Positions 9,530 to 18,441 of a DNA stretch of 64,000 nt are shown piece by piece. Position 1 is the stretch's first letter, and each line of letters starts with the position of its first letter. The notes under the pieces are model-generated. The model ran no database searches, had not been told where the DNA came from, and saw only the letters and a program-made list of their open reading frames with translations. The stretch spans positions 4,154,501 to 4,218,500 of the forward strand of contig NC_016940.1 of assembly GCF_000250635.1 (NCBI RefSeq). The letters are read 5' to 3'. This DNA is from Saprospira grandis str. Lewin. GTDB lineage: Bacteria; Bacteroidota; Bacteroidia; Chitinophagales; Saprospiraceae. Both the position numbers and the translations under genes were made by a program.

Positions 9530-10074
9530 AAAAAAACAAACAGAAATAGAGCCGTAATAGATGAAAAAACGCCAAATTATTATCGATAGGGGGCATTTTG
9601 CGGAAGTCTATTTAACATAATATAAATTATAGGCAAATAGAGGGCTTACAAAAGGGAGAGAGGCCCTGTAGATCGGCCTTTGAGGGAATTCGGGCGTTTA
9701 TCGAGAGATTTATTTCTTAGTTTTCTGGACTTTGAGCAGCTGAGTTTGGCGCAATAAAATTTGTTTTAGGTTGATTTTGATGGCTTTGTTTCTTTTGGCT
9801 CCTTGGGTTTATTGCTGGGCCATTTTTCTGCATTTTCTTGGGCCTGATATATTTTCGTCTTCTTTTTGTTCGCTGCTGCGCTTGCTTTTTGGGGTTTTAT
9901 GGTCTTAGCGAGCCAAATTTGGCTCATCCCCCCAACTTTGGCTACGTTCTACTTCTTTGACCATTTTGATCTGCTCAAAAAAAGTCTTTAGCTAAAAAAA
10001 TCTTATAAATCACTGTTTTATAGTTAATTGCACCTAAAAACTAGCTTTAAACAAACATTTAGGCCCTTTAATCG
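9530..10074 (+). other. gene-free region upstream of mnmA
   Basis: About 545 bases with no supported gene. It is T-rich on the plus strand. A 42-codon hydrophobic reading frame at 9780-9908 has no family or start-site support. No RNA gene or terminator was recognised. Confidence 0.5.
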
Positions 10075-10104
10075 TTGAATCCACTATTTAGCGCCGTATA
10101 TTTG
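10075..10104 (+). promoter_or_regulatory. Bacteroidota-type promoter of mnmA
   Basis: TTG at 10075-10077, exactly 19 bases, then TATATTTG at 10097-10104. This is a full match to the primary sigma factor consensus TTG-N19-TAnnTTTG of the Bacteroidota. The ATG of mnmA is 50 bases downstream. Confidence 0.8.
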
Positions 10105-10153
10105 CGGCGCTTAGTAATGAGCATATTTTTAGCTCAGAAATCAGTAGGAAAAA

Positions 10154-11329
10154 ATGAATGGAAAACGAGTAGTTGTCGGCCTTTCGGGCGGTGTAGATTC
10201 GAGTGTAACAGCCTATCTCCTTTTGGAGCAAGGTTATGAGGTGATTGGTCTTTTTATGCGAAATTGGAATGATGATTCGGTCATTGAAGAAAGCGAGTGC
10301 CCTTGGATTGAGGACAGTAATGATGCGCTTTTGGTGGCTCAGGAGCTGGGGATTCCTTTTCAGGTCGTGGACCTAAGTGAGGACTATAAAGAGCGGATTG
10401 TCAATTATATGTTTGCAGAATATGAGGCGGGCCGCACCCCTAATCCCGACGTACTTTGCAACCGAGAAATCAAATTTGATGTCTTTTTGGAAAAGGCCTT
10501 AGAATTGGGTGCCGATTATGTGGCGACGGGCCATTATTGCCAAAAAACGAGTATTGAAAAAGATGGAAAATTGTATCATCAGCTAAAAGCTGGAGCTGAT
10601 CTGAACAAGGACCAAAGTTATTTTCTTTGTCAATTATCTCAGCAGCAATTGGCCAAGGCCCTCTTTCCTATTGGGCATTTGCAGAAATCTGAGGTTCGAG
10701 AAATTGCCAAGGAACAGGGATTGATTACCGCAGAGAAAAAAGATTCTCAGGGACTTTGTTTTGTGGGTAAAATCAAATTGCCTGTATTTTTGCAGCAGCA
10801 ATTGGCCCCAAAAACGGGGCAAGCCATAGAACTAGCCGCCGATTCGCCTATTTTTAAGCCTGTTGCTACAGATAACTTAGCCGATTTGGCGCGCCCCTAC
10901 CCTTTTTCGCCTGATTTGGGTAAAGTGGTGGGCGAACATACTGGCGCCCATTTTTTCACGGTGGGTCAGCGTAAAGGTTTGCAGCTAGGCGGATTCAAAG
11001 AGCCCCTTTTCGTTTTGCATACCGATACCGAGAAAAACATTGTTTATGTGGGCCAAGGCAAGCAGCATCCGGGTTTGTATCGTCCCGCCTTATTTATTCC
11101 TAAGAAAGATGCGCATTGGCTGCGTCCAGATTTGGCCCTAAAAGTGGGTGAAAAAATGAGCATTATGGCCCGTATTCGCTACCGCCAAGCCCTACAAAAA
11201 GCAGAATTGATTGCTCAGGAAGAAGGGCTTTACTTTTTGTTTGAGGAAGCGCAAAGAGGCGTTACTCCAGGGCAGTTTGCCGCCGCTTATTTAGGCGATG
11301 AGCTGATCTTTTCTGGCGTGATTCAGTAA
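10154..11329 (+). CDS. mnmA: tRNA-specific 2-thiouridylase MnmA
   Basis: MnmA uses ATP and a persulfide relay to make 2-thiouridine at position 34 of tRNA(Lys, Glu, Gln). The 391-residue protein has the PP-loop [10 protein letters not shown] at residues 9-18. It also has the first catalytic cysteine at residue 102 ([12 protein letters not shown]) and the second at residue 202 ([12 protein letters not shown]), followed by the C-terminal beta-barrel tRNA-binding region ([14 protein letters not shown]). It is slightly longer than the usual 360-380 residues because of the segment around residues 215-245. It has its own consensus promoter and terminator, so it is probably transcribed alone. Confidence 0.96.
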   Translation: MNGKRVVVGLSGGVDSSVTAYLLLEQGYEVIGLFMRNWNDDSVIEESECPWIEDSNDALLVAQELGIPFQVVDLSEDYKERIVNYMFAEYEAGRTPNPDVLCNREIKFDVFLEKALELGADYVATGHYCQKTSIEKDGKLYHQLKAGADLNKDQSYFLCQLSQQQLAKALFPIGHLQKSEVREIAKEQGLITAEKKDSQGLCFVGKIKLPVFLQQQLAPKTGQAIELAADSPIFKPVATDNLADLARPYPFSPDLGKVVGEHTGAHFFTVGQRKGLQLGGFKEPLFVLHTDTEKNIVYVGQGKQHPGLYRPALFIPKKDAHWLRPDLALKVGEKMSIMARIRYRQALQKAELIAQEEGLYFLFEEAQRGVTPGQFAAAYLGDELIFSGVIQ

Positions 11330-11378
11330 GCAAAAAATGATAGCAGCAGGCAAATATTGACGGCCTTTTTTTTAAAAC

Positions 11379-11418
11379 CCCACTGATAATCAAATTATTA
11401 TCGGTGGGATTATTTTTT
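11379..11418 (+). terminator. intrinsic terminator of mnmA
   Basis: CCACTGATAAT-type arms (11379-11390 and 11397-11408) pair with one G-T pair around a six-base loop, followed by ATTATTTTTT. It lies 50 bases after the mnmA stop and just before the next gene. Confidence 0.8.
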
Positions 11419-11453
11419 GTCTTCATTTGGTTTTTAACTAAAACCAAAATTAA

Positions 11454-12566
11454 ATGAAAGCGATTTTAGCCTTATTTATTTGTCTACTTAGCAGTGTTCT
11501 TCTTTTGGGCCAAGATTTGGTCCGCCCTGTGGTTGATCTGCAATTTAAAATTCCGCCTCTGGGCTCAAAAGTATTTTACTACAGCTTTGAAAAAGGGGAT
11601 AAAGTTCGGCTGAGCTGTGAAGAGCTCAAGGGGAAGAAAATCAAGAGCCTCAAGTTTGAGACAGATGAGGGGCAGCTTCTTTTTCAGGCCTATAAAGCGG
11701 AAAAGATAGAAAAAGAGATAGAAATTATGAGTCGGGGCGTTTATGCCCTACGGATCGGACATGGCAGTTTTGGGCGTCGGCTCTGTGCGCTCAAGATCAG
11801 TCGGGAGGCGGCCAGCGAGGCGTCTAAAGACTTTAATACTGCTTGGGTTTGGAAAGAATTGATTGACAGCAGCTATAGCAGTTATACCAAAGATACTATT
11901 ATTGGCTATGAAAGCTATTTGGTCAATAAGAGCAGAAGAGTTCTTGTTTCGGTGGATACTTCCTTTAGCTACATCATAGATAGAAAAGAGCGAGTACATT
12001 CTGAGACGGCCTTCGGCAAAAGCAATCTGAGTTTGGTCCAGTTCTATCTTCCCAATAATCAGTATGTGCCAAACAAGCTGCGGCCCTATAGCAGCAAAGA
12101 GTTGATTGCTTGGTCCTATTGGATTGGCGTGGGGCAAAAATCCTTAGAGCAATTTGAAGCCAGAGATAAGAAACTTAAAGGAGCGATTGCTTTGGTTGGT
12201 GCTATTTCGGGTTATGGACTTTTAGCGCAGGCGGCTACGGTGGGAGTAGATTTAACCAGCGACCCTAATTTGGGGGATAATGTCAAATATAGTTTTTCTT
12301 CCTCCTTGGGGGTTTTTCAGAAAGGGAATGGCCCAGAGGCCATGGCTAAGGTCCAAAGTCCCAAAGAGGGATTAGTTAATTTGCAGTTAGAAAACGACAA
12401 CTTTAGAGAGGGTATAGATGTGCATCTAAAGATTGGGGCCCTTTTTGTGCATAAACGCTGGAAAGATGAAAACTATCAAGTAGAAAAACAGCGGCCCATT
12501 ATCAAGAAGCTAGAGAAACAGAAATTAAAAACTAAAAGCAGAAAAATTAGAGTGCCCGCCCAGTAG
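11454..12566 (+). CDS. secreted protein of unknown function
   Basis: A 370-residue protein with a clear signal peptide (MKAILALFICLLSSVLLLGQ). After it comes a beta-rich segment with alternating charged and hydrophobic residues (residues 25-110), then a middle region with many S, Y and T residues. A glycine-rich hydrophobic stretch near residue 243 (GAIALVGAISGYGLLAQAA) could be a membrane-spanning or packing helix. The last 30 residues are very K/R-rich (about 15 basic residues). No enzymatic motif is seen. It stands alone between the mnmA terminator and a GC-rich element. Envelope location is inferred from the signal peptide only. Confidence 0.65.
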   Translation: MKAILALFICLLSSVLLLGQDLVRPVVDLQFKIPPLGSKVFYYSFEKGDKVRLSCEELKGKKIKSLKFETDEGQLLFQAYKAEKIEKEIEIMSRGVYALRIGHGSFGRRLCALKISREAASEASKDFNTAWVWKELIDSSYSSYTKDTIIGYESYLVNKSRRVLVSVDTSFSYIIDRKERVHSETAFGKSNLSLVQFYLPNNQYVPNKLRPYSSKELIAWSYWIGVGQKSLEQFEARDKKLKGAIALVGAISGYGLLAQAATVGVDLTSDPNLGDNVKYSFSSSLGVFQKGNGPEAMAKVQSPKEGLVNLQLENDNFREGIDVHLKIGALFVHKRWKDENYQVEKQRPIIKKLEKQKLKTKSRKIRVPAQ

Positions 12567-12604
12567 GTTTTATCCCCTCCTCCCCTCGGAGGCATAAATA
12601 CTGC

Positions 12605-12760
12605 CAGGCGCCATTTGGCCCAGCGCTGCGGAGCGGGTGGCCGAAGGCCAGACCGAGCAAAACGAGCGCTAGCGAAGTTTTGTGAAGGGCCGAACAGCCT
12701 TGTGAGCCCCGCAGCATAGCGGCGGCCGAGCTAGGCTTTGCCTAGCCGGCCGCGGGCCCC
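12605..12760 (-). repeat. GC-rich hairpin element, copy 5
   Basis: Minus-strand copy of the GGGGCCCGCGGCC subtype. The first hairpin pairs GGCTAGGC with GCCTAGC around TTT. The core carries GGGGCTCACAAGGCTGTTCGG with small changes. It ends 80 bases upstream of dprA. Confidence 0.85.
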
Positions 12761-12794
12761 AAAACAAAAAAACTAAATAAATAGTCCCTAAAAC

Positions 12795-12825
12795 TTGAGA
12801 GTATATTTTAAAGTTACTACCTTTA
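12795..12825 (+). promoter_or_regulatory. possible promoter of dprA
   Basis: TTG, 20 bases, then TACCTTTA, which has one mismatch in the -7 box and one extra spacer base. It is correctly placed 15 bases before the ATG at 12840. Weak on its own. Confidence 0.3.
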
Positions 12826-12839
12826 ATTAAACTAAAAAT

Positions 12840-13937
12840 ATGCTCGACGAAAAAGAAAAACTCTGGGCCATTGCCCTACAGCAATCTCCACAAATGGGGG
12901 CTATTCGGGCCAGAAGGTTATTGCGGGACTTTGGTTCTATTCAGGCCATTTATGAGGCCGATGCAGTGGCTTTGGCCCAGGCTAGTTATATTGGAAAAAC
13001 CGCCATGCGGCATATTTTGAGCCGAGAAGGGCTAGAAATGGCCAAAAGGGAGCTAGATTTTGTGGAAAAGAAGGGCATTGAGCTGCTGCTCTTTGGCCAA
13101 AGTAATTATCCGAGACGTTTGTTGCAGATCGAAGATGCGCCCTTTTTGCTCTATTATAAAGGTTCGGCGCCTTTGGACCAGCTGCGGACGCTTTCGGTGG
13201 TGGGCACCCGAAAACCTACAGAAAACGGTCGGGCGGCTTGTGAGCGTATTTTGACCGAAATCAAGGAGTTTTCGCCACTAATTGTTAGCGGCTTGGCTTA
13301 TGGTATAGATGCTTGCGCCCACCGAAAAGCCTTAGATTTGGGGCTAGAAACCGTGGCCGTTTTGGCCCATGGGCTCAACCGAATTTATCCGCCGCAGCAT
13401 CGCTCTTTGGCCGAGCAAATGCTAGAACAAGGGGGATTATTGACCGAATTTATTAGTCAGAATAAGCCTCTGGCTTGTAACTTCCCGATGCGCAACCGCA
13501 TTATTGCGGGCCTATCTGATGCGCTTTGGGTGGTAGAGACGGGGCCAAAAGGCGGCTCAATGATTAGCGCCCAAAAGGCCATAGATTACCAACGAAAGGT
13601 TTTTGCCCTGCCAGGGCGCTGGAACGATAAACAGTCTTTGGGCTGCAATGAATTGATTCGACAGCAAACAGCTTTGCTCCTGAGCCGAGGACAGCAATTG
13701 GCCCAAAGCATGAAATGGAGCCAACCAAAGCGAGGGCAACAACAACAGCTTTTTCAGCAACTATCGCCCAAAGAGCAGCAAATTACCGACCTCCTCTTGG
13801 GTGGACAGCAATTGCATTACAATCAGCTGTTGGCCCAATTGCCTTGGGGCCACAGCCAATTGATAGAACTTTTATTACAACTAGAAATGCGGGGGCTGAT
13901 CAAAGCCCTAGCTGGTAAATACTACCGCTTGGCCTGA
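12840..13937 (+). CDS. dprA: DNA-processing protein DprA
   Basis: DprA loads RecA on incoming single-stranded DNA during natural transformation. The 365-residue protein has an N-terminal helix-hairpin-helix-like region (residues 15-75). The central Rossmann-like DprA domain follows, with SVVGTRKPTENG near 119, SGLAYGIDACAH near 150, MRNRIIAGLSDALWVVE near 218 and KGGSMISAQKAI near 238. A C-terminal winged-helix-like segment spans about residues 300-365. The length is typical. The gene overlaps the 3' end of convergent coaD by 16 bases. No other competence genes are in the window. Confidence 0.95.
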   Translation: MLDEKEKLWAIALQQSPQMGAIRARRLLRDFGSIQAIYEADAVALAQASYIGKTAMRHILSREGLEMAKRELDFVEKKGIELLLFGQSNYPRRLLQIEDAPFLLYYKGSAPLDQLRTLSVVGTRKPTENGRAACERILTEIKEFSPLIVSGLAYGIDACAHRKALDLGLETVAVLAHGLNRIYPPQHRSLAEQMLEQGGLLTEFISQNKPLACNFPMRNRIIAGLSDALWVVETGPKGGSMISAQKAIDYQRKVFALPGRWNDKQSLGCNELIRQQTALLLSRGQQLAQSMKWSQPKRGQQQQLFQQLSPKEQQITDLLLGGQQLHYNQLLAQLPWGHSQLIELLLQLEMRGLIKALAGKYYRLA

Positions 13938-14404
13938 GCATCTCGGAGCAATTGCTGGCAATTGTCGGGCACGAAAAGAGCGCCATCTCCATTTCCCTTG
14001 AGGATTTCTCGGACCACCGTAGAACTATAATAAGAGTATTCGGGGGCGGTCAATAAGAAAATGGTTTCCAGGCCATCGCCCAAATCTCGGTTGAGCATGG
14101 CAATAGAGACCTCGTAATTAAAATCGTTGGAGTTGCGCAATCCTCTGAGGATAAAATCGGCCCCCTTCTCTTTACAGTAATCTACGGTAAGTTGCGGAAA
14201 GCGGTCGATTTCCACTTTGGGGTCATCGGCAAAGCTGGCTTTGAGAAAAGAAAGTCGCTCCTCTTCCGAAAAGTAGTAGGATTTTGTCGAGTTGGTCCCT
14301 AGGGCCACAATAATTTTATCAAATAAAGGCAGGGCTCGGCGGACAATGTCTTCATGGCCTTTTGTAATGGGGTCAAAAGAACCCGGGAAAACAGCAATTT
14401 TCAT
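13922..14404 (-). CDS. coaD: phosphopantetheine adenylyltransferase
   Basis: CoaD converts 4'-phosphopantetheine and ATP to dephospho-CoA, the penultimate step of coenzyme A synthesis. With the start MKIAVFPGSFDPIT the protein has 160 residues, the usual length. The nucleotidyltransferase motifs are intact: GSFDPITKGHED near the start (T/HxGH type), RGLRNSNDFNYE in the middle, and YSYYSSTVVREIL near residue 130. An upstream frame extension to 14425 would add seven residues before the conserved start and is rejected. It lies downstream of tyrS on the same strand but after a strong terminator. Confidence 0.96.
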   Translation of the reverse strand: MKIAVFPGSFDPITKGHEDIVRRALPLFDKIIVALGTNSTKSYYFSEEERLSFLKASFADDPKVEIDRFPQLTVDYCKEKGADFILRGLRNSNDFNYEVSIAMLNRDLGDGLETIFLLTAPEYSYYSSTVVREILKGNGDGALFVPDNCQQLLRDAQAKR

Positions 14405-14423
14405 AAAAAAGATATTCTGAGTC

Positions 14424-14457
14424 AAAAAAAGGCGCCAAACCTTCGTTTGGCGCCTTT
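14424..14457 (-). terminator. intrinsic terminator of tyrS
   Basis: On the minus strand AAAGGCGCCAAAC pairs perfectly with GTTTGGCGCCTTT around a GAAG loop, continuing into a run of seven T residues. It lies between the tyrS stop and the coaD start. Confidence 0.88.
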
Positions 14458-14477
14458 AAGTTAATCAACTTGATGGC

Positions 14478-15749
14478 CTATTCGGCAATTACGATAAATT
14501 TATTCTTCTTTCCGTTTTGGCAGAAGAGGTAGCGCTCGGCAAGGAGGTCCTCACTGCTTAGCTCTTGGTTGAAGTCGCTCACTTTTTTTGCATTTAGTGC
14601 AATCGCTCCCCCCTTTACGGCCCGACGAAGATCGCCATTAGAGCCAAGGCTCTTATGCTTACCCACCAAAAGATCGGCCAAGCTAATACCTGCTTCCAGT
14701 TGGCTTTTCTCGACCTTGACCACCTCCAGTTCTTGGGCCAAAACAGCAAAATCTTTAGCCGAAAGGCTTTCCAAAAATTCCGCTTTTAGCTTTTTGCTAA
14801 AGGCAATATTTGTGGCTTTTTGGGCAGAAGCTAGGGCCTCCTCTCCATGTAGGCGGATGGTCATTTCCTCAGCCAACACCTCTTTGAGCCCTCTGGGGTT
14901 TTCGGCATATTCTGCCTCCAAAGCTTCGATTTCTTCTCGGCTCTTGAGCGAGAAAATACGGATGAGCTTGCTCAAATCAGCATCATCTACATTCAGCCAA
15001 AACTGATAAAACTGATAAGGAGAAGTTTTCTCGGCATCTAGCCAGATATTTCCTTTTTCAGACTTACCAAACTTCTTTCCGTCCGATTTGGTCAAAAGCG
15101 GACAAACCAAACCATAGCCTTTTCCACCGCCTTTACGGACAAATTCAGTTCCCGTCGTGATATTCCCCCATTGGTCACTACCACCCATTTGCAAAAGGCA
15201 ATCGTAGTTTTTATTGAGGTGATGAAAATCATTTCCTTGGATCAATTGGTAAGAAAACTCGGTAAAAGATAGGCCCGTTTCCAAGCGCTTTTTCACCGAT
15301 TCCTTAGCCATCATATAGCTCACCGTAACATTTTTGCCAATATCGCGCAAAAAGTCAAAGATGCTCATCCCCTTGTAAAAGTCGTAGTTGTTGAGCAAAA
15401 TAGCGGGGTTCTCCCCTTCAAAATCAAGCAGTTGCTTAAACTGCGCAGTTTGGCGGTCAATATTCGCCTGCAAAGTATCATAATCCAAGAGCTGACGTTC
15501 TTCGTCCTTGAAAGAGGGGTCGCCAATTCGACCAGTGGCCCCACCCAACAAAACGATAGGACGATAACCCGCTCTTTGCCAATGCTTGAGCAACATAATG
15601 GTCACCAAGTTCCCAATGGTCAATGAGGGAGCGGTGGGGTCATAACCAATATAGGCCGTTTTGGGTCCTTCCTGGTTCAGGGCATCTTCTAGGCCCTCCG
15701 TCATTTCTTTCAACAAGCCACGCCATCGCAGCTCTTCGATAAAGTTCAT
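14478..15749 (-). CDS. tyrS: tyrosyl-tRNA synthetase
   Basis: Class I aminoacyl-tRNA synthetase charging tRNA(Tyr), 423 residues. The N-terminal catalytic domain has GYDPTAPSLTIGNL near residues 35-48. QLIQGNDFHHLN and MGGSDQWGNITTGTEF bind tyrosine, and KKFGKSEKGN is the KMSKS-type loop near residue 232. The C-terminal 80 residues are an S4-like RNA-binding domain (KGGAIALNAKKVSD). The HIGH motif reads TIGN, with Thr at the first histidine position; all other motifs look standard. The gene ends at a strong terminator. Confidence 0.95.
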   Translation of the reverse strand: MNFIEELRWRGLLKEMTEGLEDALNQEGPKTAYIGYDPTAPSLTIGNLVTIMLLKHWQRAGYRPIVLLGGATGRIGDPSFKDEERQLLDYDTLQANIDRQTAQFKQLLDFEGENPAILLNNYDFYKGMSIFDFLRDIGKNVTVSYMMAKESVKKRLETGLSFTEFSYQLIQGNDFHHLNKNYDCLLQMGGSDQWGNITTGTEFVRKGGGKGYGLVCPLLTKSDGKKFGKSEKGNIWLDAEKTSPYQFYQFWLNVDDADLSKLIRIFSLKSREEIEALEAEYAENPRGLKEVLAEEMTIRLHGEEALASAQKATNIAFSKKLKAEFLESLSAKDFAVLAQELEVVKVEKSQLEAGISLADLLVGKHKSLGSNGDLRRAVKGGAIALNAKKVSDFNQELSSEDLLAERYLFCQNGKKNKFIVIAE

Positions 15750-15866
15750 GCCTTTATTTTTTCAATTCGTAAATAGTCATTCTCTTCGCAAAGAGAAATT
15801 GTCCATGCTCGGAAATTTAACGCTTCAAGATAAAGTTCCCAACAACTTCTCTGTTTTTATTTTTTT

Positions 15867-16100
15867 GGGGCCTCCGCAGCTTTGCTGCGGCGGTTACTCC
15901 CTTTGGTCGTCGAACTGCGAACTAAAGTTCTTGTTGTCGTTTCGCAGCTCGCTGCTGTTTTGGGGCCTCCGCCTCGCTTCGCTCCTCGGCGCTACGTTTC
16001 GCAGCTCGCAGGTTTGCTCGGCCCTTCGCCAGCTTCGCTGGCTCGGTCTGGCCTGACGGCCACTGCTTCACATCGCTAGGCCGCTCATCTGGGTTCTTTG
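15867..16100 (+). repeat. GC-rich hairpin element, copy 6 (double start)
   Basis: Two GGGGCCTCC starts occur, at 15867 and 15962, each after a T-tract. Between them is the module GGTTACTCCCTTTGGTCGTC. The second part is complete, with the GCTCGCAGGTTTGCTCGG core, GCCAGC-TTC-GCTGGC and GGCC-TGAC-GGCC. It looks like one element inside another. Confidence 0.85.
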
Positions 16101-16137
16101 CGCTGGGCTTTTTGCTTCGGCCCGCCAAAACTAGAAA

Positions 16138-18279
16138 TTACTTCACAATGCCCAAAATCTGGGGCAACCCCCAAAGGTTTTTAAATGTAGCCTGCTGAAA
16201 GCGACCAGTTTGGACCTGCTCCTCTTCTCTTTCCCAAAAGTGCAGATTAGAAACCGAATAGAGATAACCAAAAGCATAGGCCGTATGCCCTTCTTTAAGC
16301 TGGGCAATATACTCCAAAGGGTAGCGATAGAGCGTTTCTTGCTTTTTGACCAGTTTTTGGGCCTCTTCTCGGCAGCTTTTTGCTTTTTCCAGCCACTTAT
16401 TGGGATCTTCAAACTTCTCTTTGCGCAGTTTTGCCCGTCTTTTGTCTAGCAAATAATTTAGGGTGTAGGCTCGGTGTCTGGCCCGCAAAGCCGTTATTTG
16501 TAGACTATTGGCCAGTTCTTCTCCCAATTGCTTTTGTTTCCCCTGCTGAGGAAAATGTCTTTTTTGAAGGGCCAAAAGTTCTTCTGTTCTTAGGGCAAAG
16601 TCTAACAAAGGGGCCACCACGGTCTGGCTCACGGTATCTAGTTGGTGCGGCGCTGCCTGATTCTGGATGTAGGGATAGCTATAAAGCGGACGAGGTTGGA
16701 ACTCCATTTCGACCAAACGGCCAGGTAGCTCGTCTGTAGTGCTAGAGGGCGCCATATAGCGAATGAGTTCTTTGTCCTTAATGAATTCCTCTTGCAAACG
16801 GAGCATGGACCAAACGGGATCGGTCCAAAGGTCATTTTGCATCAATTCGGCCAAATACTGCAAGGGGTCATTGATCTCCTTTTCTCCCTGAATTTGATGC
16901 TCCCAAGACCAACGAGCGATGCTCCAATCAATCAACCAATAGCTCCACTCCCAACCCGAACTAAAGGTAATATGTCCTTCGGCCTTCAAAGAATCCATAA
17001 GTTGGATATCTTCTAAGCGAGCAGAGAGATAAGGTAAGAGCGTCATGGGCACCGAATTATCAAAAGTGAGCCAATAAGCAGACCCTGGAAAATACCAACA
17101 TTCTCTTTTCTTGGCCTCCTCTTGGTAGAGGGCCAAGATGGCTTTTAGGTTTTTGTTATTGTAAACTGGGGCACGTTCGTCTTCTAGGTCATAAAACATG
17201 ACGGTATGGACCATTAGGCCATGGCTGCGCTCTAGCTTCTGTTCTTCGGCAGATAGTTCGGGCAGTTCCTCTTTTTTGTCTAGCATGGCCTCTTCTTGGA
17301 CCAGATGCGCTCGGCTCATAAAATGGGCCTTATAACGGTTTTTGATTAGGTCCGCTAAGAAGATTTCTAGTTCCTGTTTCTTTTTTTGCTTCCCCTTGCC
17401 AAACTCTGTCGTAGAAAATTCTACATTATAGACATCCCAACCAGCTTGGGCCAAATAATCCATATTCTCCTCAATCTGTTTCTCTTTTGATTTGAGGCTA
17501 TTGGGAAAGGTCTGGTAGAGTTGAAAAGCTTTTTGCTGGGTCATATGCATAGAAATATCAATGCCCATCAACAAGCCTCTTTTTTGGCCATAATCTACTA
17601 TTTTCTTAATGTAGGGCATCCAGCTCTTGCGGTCGATGCTATTGAGTAAGTTGAACTCAAAGTAATTTTGTTGGTTTCGGGCCAACCAATCAATGTACCC
17701 TTTCACTTCTTTTTCTGCATCGGGATAATTGGGGTCCAAGAGGGCTTCTGTTAGCTCAATGGGGTGCATGCTATGTAAATGAAAGCCTTTTTTGGCAAAG
17801 CGGGGACGAGCCTGCCAGTCTAGCCCTTCGGCTACGGGCCAAGTCGTAATTTGGGGAATCAGGCTTTCTTTGGGATGAAAAAACTGAAAGCCCAATTGCT
17901 CTTGCAACAAACCATAAAGGCCCATACTCACTCCTTGGTAAGAATTAGTGAGTAGTTCCATTTTTATTTGCTGGCCAGACATTTTACTGCTCCAGTTATA
18001 GGCATGTTCAGGAACATAGAAGCCTGTCCCTTCTTTATCGGCCTGCCCCTGATGGATATAAGGCAGAATAATCAGAACTTCAGCATCGGCTTTATTGTAG
18101 CTCAACTCACAGCGGCAAGCCTGTTCCAAAAGGCGGCTGGCATCCTCAATAGCATACTTACTGATAGAGACCTCAAAAAGCTCGGCATCTGCCATGATGC
18201 TAATGGACCGAATGGCAAAACTATTAGGCATAAAGGCCCAAAAGAAAAAGAGAGAAAAAAAGAGTGGATGTAGCCGCAT
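16138..18279 (-). CDS. secreted glycoside-hydrolase-like protein
   Basis: A 713-residue protein with a signal peptide (MRLHPLFFSLFFFWAFMPNS). Residues 30-150 look like the alpha/beta N-terminal domain that precedes the barrel in alpha-glucuronidases and hexosaminidases, including YGLLQEQLGFQFFHPKE. The next 300 residues alternate strands and helices as in a TIM barrel (GYIDWLARNQQNYFEFN, GLLMGIDISMHM, AGWDVYNVEFSTTEF). The C-terminal third is helical and rich in K, E and Q. The similarity to the GH67/GH115/DUF4838 type is my reading of the pattern; the substrate and catalytic acids cannot be assigned. The gene is single, between a GC-rich element and the ggt-like gene. Confidence 0.6.
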   Translation of the reverse strand: MRLHPLFFSLFFFWAFMPNSFAIRSISIMADAELFEVSISKYAIEDASRLLEQACRCELSYNKADAEVLIILPYIHQGQADKEGTGFYVPEHAYNWSSKMSGQQIKMELLTNSYQGVSMGLYGLLQEQLGFQFFHPKESLIPQITTWPVAEGLDWQARPRFAKKGFHLHSMHPIELTEALLDPNYPDAEKEVKGYIDWLARNQQNYFEFNLLNSIDRKSWMPYIKKIVDYGQKRGLLMGIDISMHMTQQKAFQLYQTFPNSLKSKEKQIEENMDYLAQAGWDVYNVEFSTTEFGKGKQKKKQELEIFLADLIKNRYKAHFMSRAHLVQEEAMLDKKEELPELSAEEQKLERSHGLMVHTVMFYDLEDERAPVYNNKNLKAILALYQEEAKKRECWYFPGSAYWLTFDNSVPMTLLPYLSARLEDIQLMDSLKAEGHITFSSGWEWSYWLIDWSIARWSWEHQIQGEKEINDPLQYLAELMQNDLWTDPVWSMLRLQEEFIKDKELIRYMAPSSTTDELPGRLVEMEFQPRPLYSYPYIQNQAAPHQLDTVSQTVVAPLLDFALRTEELLALQKRHFPQQGKQKQLGEELANSLQITALRARHRAYTLNYLLDKRRAKLRKEKFEDPNKWLEKAKSCREEAQKLVKKQETLYRYPLEYIAQLKEGHTAYAFGYLYSVSNLHFWEREEEQVQTGRFQQATFKNLWGLPQILGIVK

Positions 18280-18377
18280 AATAACTTAAGTATTGCTGTT
18301 TGAAGCTGTGGGTAGAAGACACCACAGTTTGGCCATTTAGGGGCCTAGGGTCAGAAATGCGGCAAAGATAAGAACTG

Positions 18378-18408
18378 AAGGCCGAAAAGAAAATCTCTTT
18401 TCGGCCTT
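18378..18408 (-). terminator. hairpin downstream of the gamma-glutamyltranspeptidase gene
   Basis: A perfect 13-bp stem (AAGGCCGAAAAGA with its complement) with a five-base loop lies 34 bases past the stop codon. The following minus-strand bases TTCAGTTCTT are only moderately T-rich, so termination is likely but not certain. Confidence 0.6.
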
Positions 18409-18441
18409 TAGGATATCCTTCTATTTTTGGTCCAAAACGGT

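Noticed and set aside
9780-9908. A 42-codon hydrophobic reading frame upstream of mnmA
   Set aside because: T-rich DNA easily gives such frames; there is no family, start or operon support.
8899-10153. tRNA or other stable RNA gene in the long gap
   Set aside because: No cloverleaf arms, GTTCGANNC loop or CCA end were seen.
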